DNA of 64,000 bases from Actinoalloteichus_B caeruleus (GTDB lineage Bacteria > Actinomycetota > Actinomycetes > Mycobacteriales > Pseudonocardiaceae): assembly GCF_000718005.1 (NCBI RefSeq), contig NZ_JODV01000005.1. The stretch is one strand, 5' to 3'. Under the pieces are notes generated by a model, which searched no databases, had not been told where the DNA came from, and was given only the letters and a program-made list of their open reading frames with translations. The position numbers and the translations under genes are program-made. This document shows, piece after piece, positions 1 to 8,411 of this stretch (positions are counted from its first letter, which is position 1; every line of letters starts with the position of its first letter).

Positions 1-343
1 GGCCGGTGGCGGCCAGCCAACCGGGGAGCGCGTTCTGCCTGGCGACCTCGGTGACGAGAGCGCCACCGTGACCCTCGTGCTCGCCGTCGTACGGGAACCC
101 GCAGCCCTGCGGGGCACGCGTGCCCACGAAGTCCACGTCCTGGTGACCGGATTCCTGGAGGTCACGCCACAACAGGGCCCGCCAGCAGCCCGGGGAGCCC
201 GTGATCGAGTCGCCGAGCGCCATGACCCGGGTCGGCTCGGCGTGGAGGACCGGTGGGGCGGCACCGGCCGCCGGCGAGCCGACCAGCACCGTGAGCACCA
301 GGGCCAGCACGGCGGTGAGGGGGGAACGTGTCCTCGTCGACAT
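1..343 (-). CDS. Secreted SGNH/GDSL-type esterase, N-terminal part, cut by the window edge
   Basis: Translation from the ATG at 343 on the minus strand gives a signal peptide (MSTRTR, then a hydrophobic Leu/Val stretch ending near an AGAA cleavage site around residue 28). It is followed by the SGNH block I motif ALGDSIT, whose Ser is the nucleophile, near residue 45. The following PGCWRALLWRDL region and the VDFVGT motif are typical of secreted actinomycete lysophospholipase-like hydrolases. Only about 114 residues lie in the window, so the block V Asp/His pair and any carbohydrate-binding domain are not visible. The enzyme is expected to cleave ester bonds outside the cell; the substrate is unknown. 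The gene runs in the same direction as the next one, separated by about 250 bases. Confidence 0.85.
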   Translation of the reverse strand, partial: MSTRTRSPLTAVLALVLTVLVGSPAAGAAPPVLHAEPTRVMALGDSITGSPGCWRALLWRDLQESGHQDVDFVGTRAPQGCGFPYDGEHEGHGGALVTEVARQNALPGWLAATG

Positions 344-596
344 GGTCACCACTTCCGCTGCTCCGAGGCCGGGGACGACGTCGACGGGTGGCGGCGGAGC
401 CGCGCGGCCCGTCACCCGGCGGGTGGGCCAGCGGTGGGGAGGACAACGTCGTCATGTCCGCATCCGAGTCAAACAACGCGCCGCTGTCGAAGGCAAGGGC
501 GTCCTCGCTCGACACGGCGTTCGACCCGGGGTTCGAGGGCGGCACCGGCCACCGACCGCGCCCGGACGCTTCGTCGGAGCCGGAGCGCCGCGCCGT

Positions 597-2252
597 TCAC
601 CTGGCCACCGTTCGCGGGCGGAACGTGGGTGCCAGCGCTTCGGCGAGGCGGCGCAGCCACAGGTCGGCGTCTCCGACGATGGTGGGGTACTCGGCCACGA
701 ACTCCGCCCAGTCCACCTCCAACGCCAGGATCGCGGAGGCGTCGAAGTCGTCGGCGCCCCGCTCCAGCTCCGGGCGGAGGACCCGGCGGAGCAGGTCCAG
801 CCGCAGCGGGTACGTCTCGGCGAGCAGGACGGCGTCGTAGAGGTCCTTGCCCTGCGGGTAGGAGTCGCTCGCGAGCCAGAGGATCTTCCAGGCGAGCGAG
901 AGCCCGGGGCTGGCCGTGGCCAGTGGGATGGGTGCGTCACCGTCGAAGGGGGCGAGGCGCGTGATCACCGGGCGGTCGCGGAGCTCCTCGTTGAACACGA
1001 AGTCGAGCTGCACGCTGCCCGAGGGCAGCCCCGGCGCACGCCACGGGATGACGAGCCGGCGGCCCTCAGCGCGTTCGTAGGTCCAGATGGGATCCACGGC
1101 GACGTCGTCGGTGTCGAGGCGGATCGTCCGGTCCAGGATGGGTGCCGCGGCGACGGCGGTGACGAACTGGTCGAAGAAGCTCTCGGCCCACGGGCTGGTC
1201 GGGTTGATCTTGTGGGGGAACACGACGAAGTCGAGGTCGCCGGGTTCCCTCGCCTCCGGCAGCCAGGCCTTGAGCAGCCTGCTCCCCCGGAGCAGGAGGT
1301 GTTCGGCCCAGCTGGACCGGCTGACGACCCGCAACAGGTGGTCCATGACCAGTCGCCGGGTGTGGAACCAGCGTTGTCCCGTCAGCGCGTCGGTGAAGGC
1401 GGGCTCACCGGCGCGGAAGGCCCGGTCGTACTGCTTGAGCGCGGGGTCGAAGATGGGGGCCTGGGTGGCGCCGGTTCCGTGGGTCACGGGCAGGTAGGTG
1501 GCGGGGAACCGGGCGGTGCCCCTGGCCGGGGTCGGGGGCACGCCGTCGGTGAACTCGTCCCTGGCGAGCGGGACGCCCTGGAAGAGCCGCCAGGAGGACG
1601 CCATCTGGTGGTAGCTCCGCTCGAACCACCCGTCGTCGACGGCGGGGTTGTCGTCGACGACGACGAACTCCTCCTCGACGTCGAGCACCGGGCAGCCGGT
1701 GGCGCCGAGGCCGTCCAGGAGCATGTCCAGGCGCGCCCTGGCGGTCTGGCGGCCGACCTTGTAGCAGCGTTGGGTGACGAACCGTTCGTGGCCGCCCCCG
1801 GTGGCTGGGCGGCGGGCGTTCCTGGACACCCGGGCCCGGTGCTCGGCGGCCACCTTCGTGACCAGTCGGACGGTCTCCTCGTCCGGCAGGAGCAGCTTCA
1901 CGTGGTGTTCGAAGTGGCAGTGGGTGGGCAGGGTGGCGGCGTCCTCCTCGGTGAGGGGTACGTCGGCGTTCCACGGGGCGGCCTCGATCTTGACCCGCAC
2001 CACCTCGTACCCGTCCCGGGCCAGCCGGTCCGTCCAGGTCCGCGCCGAGGCGCGTTGTTCGGTGAGTGATCCGCAGCCGGGGTAGGTGAGCATCGGCTGG
2101 GACGCCGTCCTCCCCTGGGACAGCAGGATGTGGGTGAACTTCAGGTCGTGCGCCCGTGCCCAGGCCGCCAGCCGCCCGGGGTCCGAGTCCGCCCGCAGGG
2201 TCAGGTGAGTCTCGAAGTCACCGCGGAAGTCCGGCACCAACGCTCCCCGCAT
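597..2252 (-). CDS. AbiEii-type nucleotidyltransferase with a large extra N-terminal domain
   Basis: A 551-residue protein if started at the ATG at 2252. A GTG at 2237 with GGGGAG just upstream is an equally good start. Residues 300-545 match the AbiEii/AbiGii nucleotidyltransferase fold: LLRGSRLLKAW at 321-330, then the metal-binding pair in GDLDFVV (D339, D341), and a late Lys region SLAWKILWLASD. In AbiE systems this toxin transfers nucleotides and is encoded next to an AbiEi antitoxin, but no AbiEi gene is seen here. Residues 10-125 form a separate domain (ETHLTL, FTHILL, CHFEHHVKL) that I do not recognise. Length is about twice that of a stand-alone AbiEii protein. The role (stand-alone transferase, defence or tRNA modification) is open. 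Confidence 0.75.
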   Translation of the reverse strand: MRGALVPDFRGDFETHLTLRADSDPGRLAAWARAHDLKFTHILLSQGRTASQPMLTYPGCGSLTEQRASARTWTDRLARDGYEVVRVKIEAAPWNADVPLTEEDAATLPTHCHFEHHVKLLLPDEETVRLVTKVAAEHRARVSRNARRPATGGGHERFVTQRCYKVGRQTARARLDMLLDGLGATGCPVLDVEEEFVVVDDNPAVDDGWFERSYHQMASSWRLFQGVPLARDEFTDGVPPTPARGTARFPATYLPVTHGTGATQAPIFDPALKQYDRAFRAGEPAFTDALTGQRWFHTRRLVMDHLLRVVSRSSWAEHLLLRGSRLLKAWLPEAREPGDLDFVVFPHKINPTSPWAESFFDQFVTAVAAAPILDRTIRLDTDDVAVDPIWTYERAEGRRLVIPWRAPGLPSGSVQLDFVFNEELRDRPVITRLAPFDGDAPIPLATASPGLSLAWKILWLASDSYPQGKDLYDAVLLAETYPLRLDLLRRVLRPELERGADDFDASAILALEVDWAEFVAEYPTIVGDADLWLRRLAEALAPTFRPRTVAR

Positions 2253-2441
2253 CCGTGGAGGCCGGGTTGGCCTCCGCTCGCGCCCTGAATCATGCCCGCC
2301 CGGTGCGACCCTCCCGGCGGGTGCCGGCCGGTTGTGAGTTCGTCTCGCGTTCGGTGGAGCGGGAGACGCCGAACGGAGTAGGAGGTGGCCTGCCTCGGCC
2401 GTCCGACTGGACGTGTGGCCCGCCGTACCTACCCTGGGGTC

Positions 2442-3155
2442 GTGGCGGACACCGGACGCCTCGCGCGGGCGTGGGAGGAACAGGCGCGGAACTGGATCGC
2501 CTGGGCCCGCAGACCTGGCTTCGATTCCTGGTGGCACCTGCGGGAGCGCTTCATGGCGCTGGTTCCCGCGCCAGGAGTGGCCACGCTGGACCTGGGCTGC
2601 GGTGAGGGGCGGATCAGCCGTGACCTGCGGGCACGCGGCCATCGGGTGCACGGCGTCGACACGTCACCCACGCTGGTGGGCGCCGCGCGGGAGGCCGATC
2701 CCGGCGGTGCGTACGTGGTGGCCGAGGGCGCCGCGTTGCCCTTCGCCGACCGGACCTTCGACGTGGTCGTCGCCCACAACGTGCTGATGGACGTCGAGGA
2801 CCTGGCGGGCACCGTGGTGGAGGTCGCGCGAGTGCTCCGCCCGGCGGGGCGTCTCTGCGTGTCCATCACGCACCCGGTCGTCAACGTGACCCGGCCAGCC
2901 TCCGGTGACCCGCGCGCACCCCGGGTCATGGCCCGCTCGTACTTCACGCGGGAGCGGTTCGAGGTGGAGCAGGTGCTCGACGGCAGCCGCATGGTCTGGA
3001 ACGGCTGGTACCGGCCGTTGGAGGACTACACGCGGGCGCTGGAGGACGCGGGCCTGCTCCTCGAGGCGCTGCGCGAGCCCGATCCGGACTGGGTGACCAA
3101 CGACCGGGACCGCCAGGTCCCCTGGCACCTGTGGCTCCGCGCGCGCTCGGTGTGA
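2442..3155 (+). CDS. Class I SAM-dependent methyltransferase
   Basis: A 237-residue protein with the Rossmann-type methyltransferase fold. Motif I is LDLGCGEGR (residues 49-57), the acidic ribose-binding position is in VHGVDTSP, and motif IV is FDVVVAHNVLMDV, followed by VLRPAGRLCVSI. This is the Methyltransf_11 class; the acceptor substrate cannot be told from sequence. I chose the GTG at 2442 because TACCCT lies 6 bases upstream, the leaderless arrangement used by several genes in this window, and because the fold starts soon after it. An upstream ATG at 2385 would add 19 low-complexity residues. It is divergent from the AbiEii-type gene and convergent with the hydrolase-like gene. Confidence 0.85.
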   Translation: MADTGRLARAWEEQARNWIAWARRPGFDSWWHLRERFMALVPAPGVATLDLGCGEGRISRDLRARGHRVHGVDTSPTLVGAAREADPGGAYVVAEGAALPFADRTFDVVVAHNVLMDVEDLAGTVVEVARVLRPAGRLCVSITHPVVNVTRPASGDPRAPRVMARSYFTRERFEVEQVLDGSRMVWNGWYRPLEDYTRALEDAGLLLEALREPDPDWVTNDRDRQVPWHLWLRARSV

Positions 3156-3187
3156 GGGACGCCGCGGCCGGCGCGGACGGCTGGCGG

Positions 3188-3212
3188 GTGCCGGCCGGGC
3201 CTGGCCGGGCAC
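3188..3212. terminator. Hairpin between convergent genes
   Basis: GTGCCGGCC (3188-3196) pairs with GGCCGGGCAC (3203-3212) across a 6-base loop, with one bulged base. It sits between the stop codons of the convergent methyltransferase and hydrolase-like genes. There is no T tract, which is usual for high-GC actinomycetes. Confidence 0.5.
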
Positions 3213-3240
3213 GAGGTGGACGGGCGCGGGGGCCGCCCGC

Positions 3241-3960
3241 TCACCTGCCTTCGGTGAGCAGGTCGAACAGCTCGTCCTCGGCGTCCGGGTCGGTGGGATC
3301 GCCGGCCCCGGGTCGCACCCGCAGCTCGGCGTGGGGGAGCAGCGCCCAACTCGCGGTCGCCGAGGGGAAGGGCACCTCGTCGTCCTCCCGCCAGTGCCAG
3401 AGGCACACCGGGTGGCGCACCTGGTCGGCGGAGAAGCCCCAGTTCCCGCCGACGAGCCGGCGGTCCTGGTCCACGCCGAGCGGTTCCCCGGAGGGCGGGC
3501 TGACGCCGTCCGAGGTCGTGGGCTGGTGGGAGGGGTCGGCCGCCTCGTCCGGACCGCGCTGGCCACCGTCCCCGGGGGTGGGAGGGAACGGGATTCCGGC
3601 CAGCACGGCGAGCCGGCGGGTCCTCCTCGCCAGGCCCACCGAGGTCGCGTAGGCGTACGGGGCGCCGACCGCGACGCCGACCACGTCGAAGCGCCCGAGG
3701 TCCAGGCGTTCGGCGAGGACGTCGAGCGGCGCGCACACGTCCAGCGGCGAGCGCCACCGTGCCGGCGAGGACAGTCCGTGGCCCGGGCGGTCCGGTACGA
3801 CGAGGTCGAGGCCGTGCCGTTCCGCGCGGGCGAGCCAGGACTCCACGGTCCGGTCATGACGTGGCAGGCCGTGGTGCACCACGACGGCCGGTCCGCCGGG
3901 AACGCCGCCCCGTCGGTAGCCGAGCGTGGTCCCGTCGCCCAGGTCGATGCTCTGGCGCAC
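3241..3960 (-). CDS. Alpha/beta-hydrolase fold protein lacking the catalytic Ser and His (probable pseudo-enzyme)
   Basis: A 239-residue protein with the hydrolase fold landmarks: VVVHHGLP (oxyanion-loop region, residues 27-33), VVPDRPGHGLS (54-64), and the nucleophile-elbow strand VVGVAVGAPYA (93-103). In active relatives the elbow reads GxSxG. Here it is G95-V-A97-V-G99, with codon GCG where TCG would give Ser. The usual GGH near the C-terminus is also missing; the segment reads PGAGDPTD (217-224). The acid position EDD (192-194) remains. The GTG at 3960 is preceded by GGGAGGGAGC, a good ribosome binding site. It may be a binding or regulatory protein or a decaying gene. Confidence 0.75.
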   Translation of the reverse strand: MRQSIDLGDGTTLGYRRGGVPGGPAVVVHHGLPRHDRTVESWLARAERHGLDLVVPDRPGHGLSSPARWRSPLDVCAPLDVLAERLDLGRFDVVGVAVGAPYAYATSVGLARRTRRLAVLAGIPFPPTPGDGGQRGPDEAADPSHQPTTSDGVSPPSGEPLGVDQDRRLVGGNWGFSADQVRHPVCLWHWREDDEVPFPSATASWALLPHAELRVRPGAGDPTDPDAEDELFDLLTEGR

Positions 3961-4288
3961 CGCGTCCGCTCCCTCCCAGCGCCGTCGGGCGCACGCCGCC
4001 GGGCTCCGATCCTGATCAGTGCCGTGGTGGTTCCGGACAACCTGGGGACCGGGTTGACGAGAGGCAGCGCACGCCGCGGCCACGGCGGGTCACCGACGAG
4101 GACCGTCGGGACCCAGTGCGACTGTAGGTGCGCTACGCGTGCGAACGGCGGGACAGTGGTTGGTGACACAGGCGGTGGGACGGCGTCGTCCCCGGCCAGC
4201 CGGGGAGCCGGGCGGCTCGCCCGCTACCTCGGGGGACGCGCCTCGCGGTGGGCGGCGGGTCGGAGGCGGGTGGGTCCGGGTGGAGGTC
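3961..4288. other. Gene-free stretch
   Basis: These 328 bases lie upstream of the hydrolase-like gene and downstream of the small minus-strand gene at 4289. No reading frame with convincing codon bias or homology was seen on either strand. It presumably holds the hydrolase promoter, but no clear -10/-35 pair could be assigned. Confidence 0.4.
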
Positions 4289-4612
4289 TCAACGGGGGAA
4301 ACACCGGGAGCACAACGCGTATCCGGCTGGCTGACCTCCCACCGACGGGAGGGCGAGCGCCCCGCAGGCGGACAGGACGAGGTAGGCGTCGCCCATGCGC
4401 ACCCGGTTCTGCGGTCCGTCGACCCGGTGCAGCTGCCGGCGGAAGACGCCGGGCCACACCGACTCCCCCTCAGTCAGGCGGCCGGCCCGCTCGTACTCCA
4501 GGTCGGCGGCGCGACGGGGGACGGGAGCTGGACCGTCCGGTGCGGCCGCCGGGGGCGGACCGGTGAGGCGACGTGGCACCAGGACGTGTTCCGGCGCCTG
4601 GTAGTGGATCAT
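4289..4612 (-). CDS. Small hypothetical protein
   Basis: A 107-residue frame from the ATG at 4612; an in-frame ATG at 4690 would give 133 residues. I do not recognise the family. The middle is Pro/Ala/Arg-rich. The last 50 residues look protein-like (GESVWPGVFRRQLHRVDG, MGDAYLVLSACG) and end in a CSRCFPR motif, so a small metal-binding or redox Cys pair is possible. No strong ribosome binding site was found. It lies just downstream (minus strand) of the AT-rich island, which would then serve as its promoter region. Moderate to low confidence that it is expressed. Confidence 0.45.
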   Translation of the reverse strand: MIHYQAPEHVLVPRRLTGPPPAAAPDGPAPVPRRAADLEYERAGRLTEGESVWPGVFRRQLHRVDGPQNRVRMGDAYLVLSACGALALPSVGGQPAGYALCSRCFPR

Positions 4613-4794
4613 TCGCGGACCCCGCTTCCCCGAAGTAGCGGCTGGGAGTGGACCTTCCGCGGGGGGCCCCGACGGGAGGTTGTCGGTCATTGGACGGCCG
4701 GCGTGCGCCGGGGCCGACCACTCTTGGAAGCAGCCAACGCGTCCGAGGTTCCGTGCTCTTCACCATCCGATGCCGACCGGGTGGTCGGGGATGC

Positions 4795-5025
4795 TGAAAT
4801 TTTCATGCGAAAAATTCTGGCGCTCTCGGAGCCCGTGTTGGCCTCACTTGTGGCTACTTCACCTCAAAGTGTTAAACTTGAGAGAGTTTCAACTATCGAT
4901 TCCCATGTCTGGGAAGGTCCAGCAAAGCGCCACCACGCGCTCCGGGCAACGACAGAATTGCCTAAACCGGCCCCCTCTTTTTCAAAGTATTTCCGAGTTT
5001 CTACCCCATTTGAGTGATCGAGGTG
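4795..5025. other. AT-rich non-coding island with inverted repeats
   Basis: About half of these bases are A or T, against roughly a quarter in the flanks, and no credible gene is present. A perfect 8-bp inverted repeat AATTTTTC (4798-4805) / GAAAAATT (4810-4817) with an ATGC loop lies at its edge. Two shorter dyads follow, CTCAA/TTGAG near 4863-4882 and TTGA/TCAA near 4878-4892. It may be a regulatory region for the minus-strand gene at 4612, an attachment or insertion scar, or a small RNA. The sequence alone does not decide. Confidence 0.6.
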
Positions 5026-5052
5026 TCACTGGGGTGGACGTCCCCCGCTCGC

Positions 5053-6336
5053 TCAGTCCGCGACCGGGTCGTCCCGCCGGGTATCGGCCCGTACGTCAGT
5101 CCTCCCACCCGGCGCCGGGCCCTCGGTGACGACGTCCCGAACCACTCGAGCGTCCTCGGCGGACGGCCGCTCCCCGTGGTCCGAGCCCGGAGCCACCGAC
5201 GGGGTGGGGGCACGTCGTGCTCGTTCGCGGCGCCGGTACCAACGGTGCACCGGCATCTCGACGAACCGGTACAGCGCCTCGGCCGCCACCGCCGTGGCCA
5301 ACACGGCGCACAGGACTCCCAGCAGGGCGTTCGTCTCGGCCGTCACCCAGCGCAGGATGGGAAAACCCGCCGGGATGTGGGCGAGGTAGACGGCGTAGGT
5401 GCGTTTCGCGAGCACCGAGACCGGGCGGGCCCTGGCCAGGCCCCCGCGAGCCCGGAGCAGGAGGACCGTGACCAGAACCATGATCAACAAGGTGCGCTCG
5501 CTGGACGGCCCGTCCGGCAGCGTGTCATGCCCCAGACCGGCACCCACGAACAGCAGGTAGTGCGCCGTCCCGAGCGCGGTGCCGACGACAGGACCGAGGC
5601 GGCCGGAACGCACCAGTGAGATGAGTTGCCCGATGAACAGCACGGGCAGGTAGGTGAGCACCGTCCGAACCTGGCTGAGGGTGTCCGTCTCCACCACGGG
5701 GGTGAGGAGCAGCCCCACCCCCACGAGAACGGCCGCGACCGCCGGCGGCAACCAGGGCCTCGTCCGGGCGAGCGGGATGGTCGCGGCGATGAACAGGTAG
5801 AAACCGAACTGGATCGTCAACGTCCACGTGACGCTGAGCACGATTTTCTGCTCGGTCAGGAAGAAGTTGGCCAGCGTCAGCGAACCGAGCAGTGAATTGA
5901 GGTCCGCCGGGGTGTCCGCCCGCGCTCCCTGCGACACCCCCAACCCCACGAGGCACCACATCACGAGCACGGCGACCCAGAACGCGGGCAACAACCGGAA
6001 GGACCGGCGCAGCAGGAACTGCCCGGGACGTTCCGAGCCGGTCACGTAGGTGATGACCAGCCCGCTGATGAGGAAGAGGGACAACAGCCCGACCATGCCC
6101 AGATGCGGGTTCAGCCGGAGCGGCGCCACGACCAGGTCGTTCACCGCGTCGCGGAAACCCAGCGGGTGCCCCTCGAAACCGGTCCACTGCACGAAGTGGC
6201 GGTAGACGATGAAGAGCGCCGCGATGACCCGGAGAACGTCGAGCCCGTAGAGGTACTGCCTCGCGGGCGCGCCACCAGGCGACGACGGCCGTCCTGCGTC
6301 CGGGGCGCCCACTCCGCTGCCTCCTGTCTCCGCCAC
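5053..6336 (-). CDS. Acyltransferase-3 (OafA/YrhL-like) integral membrane enzyme
   Basis: A 427-residue polytopic protein of the acyltransferase 3 family, which transfers acyl groups to extracellular sugars or lipids. It has YLYGLDVLRVIAALFIVYRH at the N-terminus, whose RH dyad is the family's conserved catalytic His region. It also has SLFLISGLVITYVTGS, FLLRRSFRLLPAFW, the LTLANFF / VTWTLTIQF segment, and ALYRFVEMPVHRWYRRR at the end. About ten membrane segments are predicted by eye. The last 60 residues are charged and probably disordered. I chose the GTG at 6336, which has GAGGAG 9 bases upstream; the GTG at 6363 lacks such a site. It is the downstream partner of a tandem pair with the gene at 6418. 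Confidence 0.9.
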   Translation of the reverse strand: MAETGGSGVGAPDAGRPSSPGGAPARQYLYGLDVLRVIAALFIVYRHFVQWTGFEGHPLGFRDAVNDLVVAPLRLNPHLGMVGLLSLFLISGLVITYVTGSERPGQFLLRRSFRLLPAFWVAVLVMWCLVGLGVSQGARADTPADLNSLLGSLTLANFFLTEQKIVLSVTWTLTIQFGFYLFIAATIPLARTRPWLPPAVAAVLVGVGLLLTPVVETDTLSQVRTVLTYLPVLFIGQLISLVRSGRLGPVVGTALGTAHYLLFVGAGLGHDTLPDGPSSERTLLIMVLVTVLLLRARGGLARARPVSVLAKRTYAVYLAHIPAGFPILRWVTAETNALLGVLCAVLATAVAAEALYRFVEMPVHRWYRRRERARRAPTPSVAPGSDHGERPSAEDARVVRDVVTEGPAPGGRTDVRADTRRDDPVAD

Positions 6337-6417
6337 CGTCAGGGACTCCTCGACGAACGCCACGTCCGGAAGGAGGCGTGCGCCCGTCGCCGTGCCACCG
6401 TATCCGTCACCGTGCGG

Positions 6418-8082
6418 TCACCGCCCCTCTCCGGAGGCGTTCGGAGCCCCCGACGGCGGGGACGTCGCGTCGAGGGGATCCAGGGCACCGGCGACCGCCG
6501 CGCCGGCGGGTGGGGGCTGGTGTTCGGCCGGGGCCGGGTCGTCGCTCCCGCTCCCCCCGGAACCGCTCTCGGGGGCGGGACGGCTGGCATCGCCGTCCTC
6601 ACCAGCGGGGACGTCGGTCCCATCGCACGGGGGCACCGCCGCGTCAGCGCGTCCACCCCCGTCGTCCGGGGAGCCGGCCGTGCCGGCCTCCCGGTCGGCC
6701 TCCCGGTCGGCCTCCCGGTCGGACGCCCGGTCCTCGGTCTCGGTCGAGCCGGGCGCCGGGCTGGTGACGTCCACGGTCCGGTCCGGGGTGGTGTCGGTCG
6801 GCTCGCCGGGGTCATCGCCGGCCGCGCCCCCGTCCCGGGGGTGCTGGTCGTCCTCGCCGGGGCCGGCGGCCGCCCCCGGTTCATCCTGGCGCGGGGCCCC
6901 GGCGGGTGGGATGTCGTTCGCGGTGCCCACGACGGCACTCGGCGCGTCGACCGTGCCACCGGGCGGCGGGGGGACGCCACCCGCGCCGCGACGTCGTTCC
7001 CACGCCCGGTACCAGCGGTGGCAGGGCATCTCCACGCACCGGTGCAGCAGCTCCGCCGCCGCGCCCATCGCGACCAGGGCGGCCGGCAGCGCCACCGCCA
7101 GGTGCGCCCGCGGGGCGAGGAGACCGAGGACGGCGAAGCCGACGGGTACGTGGATCAGGTAGAGGGCGTAGGTGCGTCGGGCCACGGCACCGACCAACCG
7201 GGAGCGGACCAGTCTGCCGTCGGCGGACAGCAGGAGCACCACGACCAGGGTGGTGATGACCAGGGTGCGGACGTGCCCCTCGCCCTCCGGGATGAGTTTG
7301 CTGGTGAGGCCCGCGCGCACGAAGAGCAGGAAGTGCGCCGCGCCCAGGGCCACACCCACCCCTGCCCCGAGCCGCCCCGACCGCACCAGCGACACCAGCT
7401 GCCCGACGAACAGCACCGGCAGGTAGGTGAGGATGGTCCGCAGGTGGTAGGCGGGGATGCCGTCGATGGTGTTGACCACGGAGAGGGCCACCGACAGCGC
7501 CGTCGCGGCCACCGCGGGAGGCAGCCACGGCCATCGCCGCCCCCACGGCAGGGTCAGACCCACGTAGACGAAGAAGGTGAGCTGCACCGTCAGCGTCCAC
7601 GTCACCCCCAGCACGATCCGCTGCTCGGACAGGAAGAAGTTGGCCAGCGTCAGGGAACCGAGCAGCGAGTTCAGGTCCGCTTCGGCGTCGCCCAACGCCG
7701 CGACCAGCCCGAACGCCACGAGGACCCAGGCGACGCAGACCGCCACCCAGAACGCCGGCAGCAGTCTCGCCGCCCGCCGCAGCAGGAACTGGACCGGTCG
7801 CTCCCTGTCCGTCACGTACGTGACGACCAGCCCGCTGATCAGGAACAACGTGCTCAGGCCCACGAACCCGAAGAACGTGTTCAGCCGGAGCGGCTCCCGG
7901 AAGGCGTCCCCCAGCCACGCGTCCACCGGCCATCGGAGGTCGTTGGCCCAGAGCCACTCGCCGACGTGCCGGTAGATGATGAACAGGGCCGCGAGGATGC
8001 GGAGCGCGTCCAGGCCGTACAGGTAGCGGCGCTCGGGCCGGGGCGAGGTCGTCTCGGGGACCGCGACGGCGGGAGCGGCCAT
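6418..8082 (-). CDS. Acyltransferase-3 membrane enzyme with a 150-residue acidic disordered tail
   Basis: A 554-residue paralogue of the next gene: YLYGLDALRILAALFIIYRH, LFLISGLVVTYVT, FLLRRAARLLPAFW, DLNSLLGSLTLANFF and VTWTLTVQL are nearly the same. The membrane core ends near residue 395 (RCVEMPCHRWYRAWERR). After it comes a tail of about 155 residues rich in Asp, Glu, Pro, Gly and Ala, including three DREA repeats, with no fold I can name. The ATG at 8082 has AAGGGG 6 bases upstream. The pair arose by tandem duplication. Likely substrates are cell-envelope glycans, glycolipids or secreted metabolites. Confidence 0.9.
   Translation of the reverse strand: MAAPAVAVPETTSPRPERRYLYGLDALRILAALFIIYRHVGEWLWANDLRWPVDAWLGDAFREPLRLNTFFGFVGLSTLFLISGLVVTYVTDRERPVQFLLRRAARLLPAFWVAVCVAWVLVAFGLVAALGDAEADLNSLLGSLTLANFFLSEQRIVLGVTWTLTVQLTFFVYVGLTLPWGRRWPWLPPAVAATALSVALSVVNTIDGIPAYHLRTILTYLPVLFVGQLVSLVRSGRLGAGVGVALGAAHFLLFVRAGLTSKLIPEGEGHVRTLVITTLVVVLLLSADGRLVRSRLVGAVARRTYALYLIHVPVGFAVLGLLAPRAHLAVALPAALVAMGAAAELLHRCVEMPCHRWYRAWERRRGAGGVPPPPGGTVDAPSAVVGTANDIPPAGAPRQDEPGAAAGPGEDDQHPRDGGAAGDDPGEPTDTTPDRTVDVTSPAPGSTETEDRASDREADREADREAGTAGSPDDGGGRADAAVPPCDGTDVPAGEDGDASRPAPESGSGGSGSDDPAPAEHQPPPAGAAVAGALDPLDATSPPSGAPNASGEGR
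6685..6732. repeat. 12-bp tandem repeat inside the acyltransferase tail
   Basis: Three perfect copies of GGCCTCCCGGTC (6685-6720) are followed by a fourth with two mismatches (6721-6732). On the coding minus strand this encodes the DREA repeats of the acidic tail. Being in frame, copy-number change would lengthen or shorten the tail without breaking the gene. Confidence 0.9.
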
Positions 8083-8411
8083 GCTGTCCCCTTCCTGCCC
8101 CGTGCGGGCGAGCCACCGGTGCGCCCCGGGTGGATGGCCGGCGGGCCGTCGTCCGCGATGGACCGACGATCGACCGGGGCGCCGGACGGGACTTCCCGTC
8201 GTGCGTCGCGGCGCGATGTTACCGAAGTGGTGCGGAGCGGACGATAACGTTGGCGGTACCCGCGACGATGTACTTCGAACACCGCGACCGTCCCTCCCGG
8301 GCGGCGGTCGCGCCGCGTCGGTGAGCGCCGCGCCCCGTGATCTCGCCGGGGGTCGTCCGGGCTCCGGCGGTGGGCCCGGGGCGTCTCCAGGGCGGGCCGT
8401 AGGGTGCCGTC
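8083..8411. other. Divergent intergenic region
   Basis: These 329 bases separate the minus-strand acyltransferase (start 8082) from the plus-strand small membrane gene (start 8412). TAGGGT at 8400-8405 lies 6 bases before the ATG and is the likely -10 of a leaderless transcript. An AT-richer patch (GATAACGTTGG, 8243-8253) may belong to a promoter for the acyltransferases. No gene was seen. Confidence 0.45.

Noticed and set aside
201..2069. A 622-codon plus-strand frame opposite the AbiEii-type gene
   Set aside because: Shadow frame; Gly/Arg/Val-rich and without motifs, while the minus strand shows clear domains.
4139..5017. A 292-codon plus-strand frame running into the AT-rich island
   Set aside because: Composition changes abruptly inside the frame, and the first two thirds mirror the minus-strand gene at 4289-4612.
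6685..6732. Short direct repeats as a possible CRISPR
   Set aside because: Repeats are 12 bp, contiguous and without spacers; they are an in-frame coding repeat.
6103..8247. A 714-codon plus-strand frame opposite the acyltransferases
   Set aside because: Arg/Gln/His-rich shadow of the two real membrane genes; no motif and no ribosome site.
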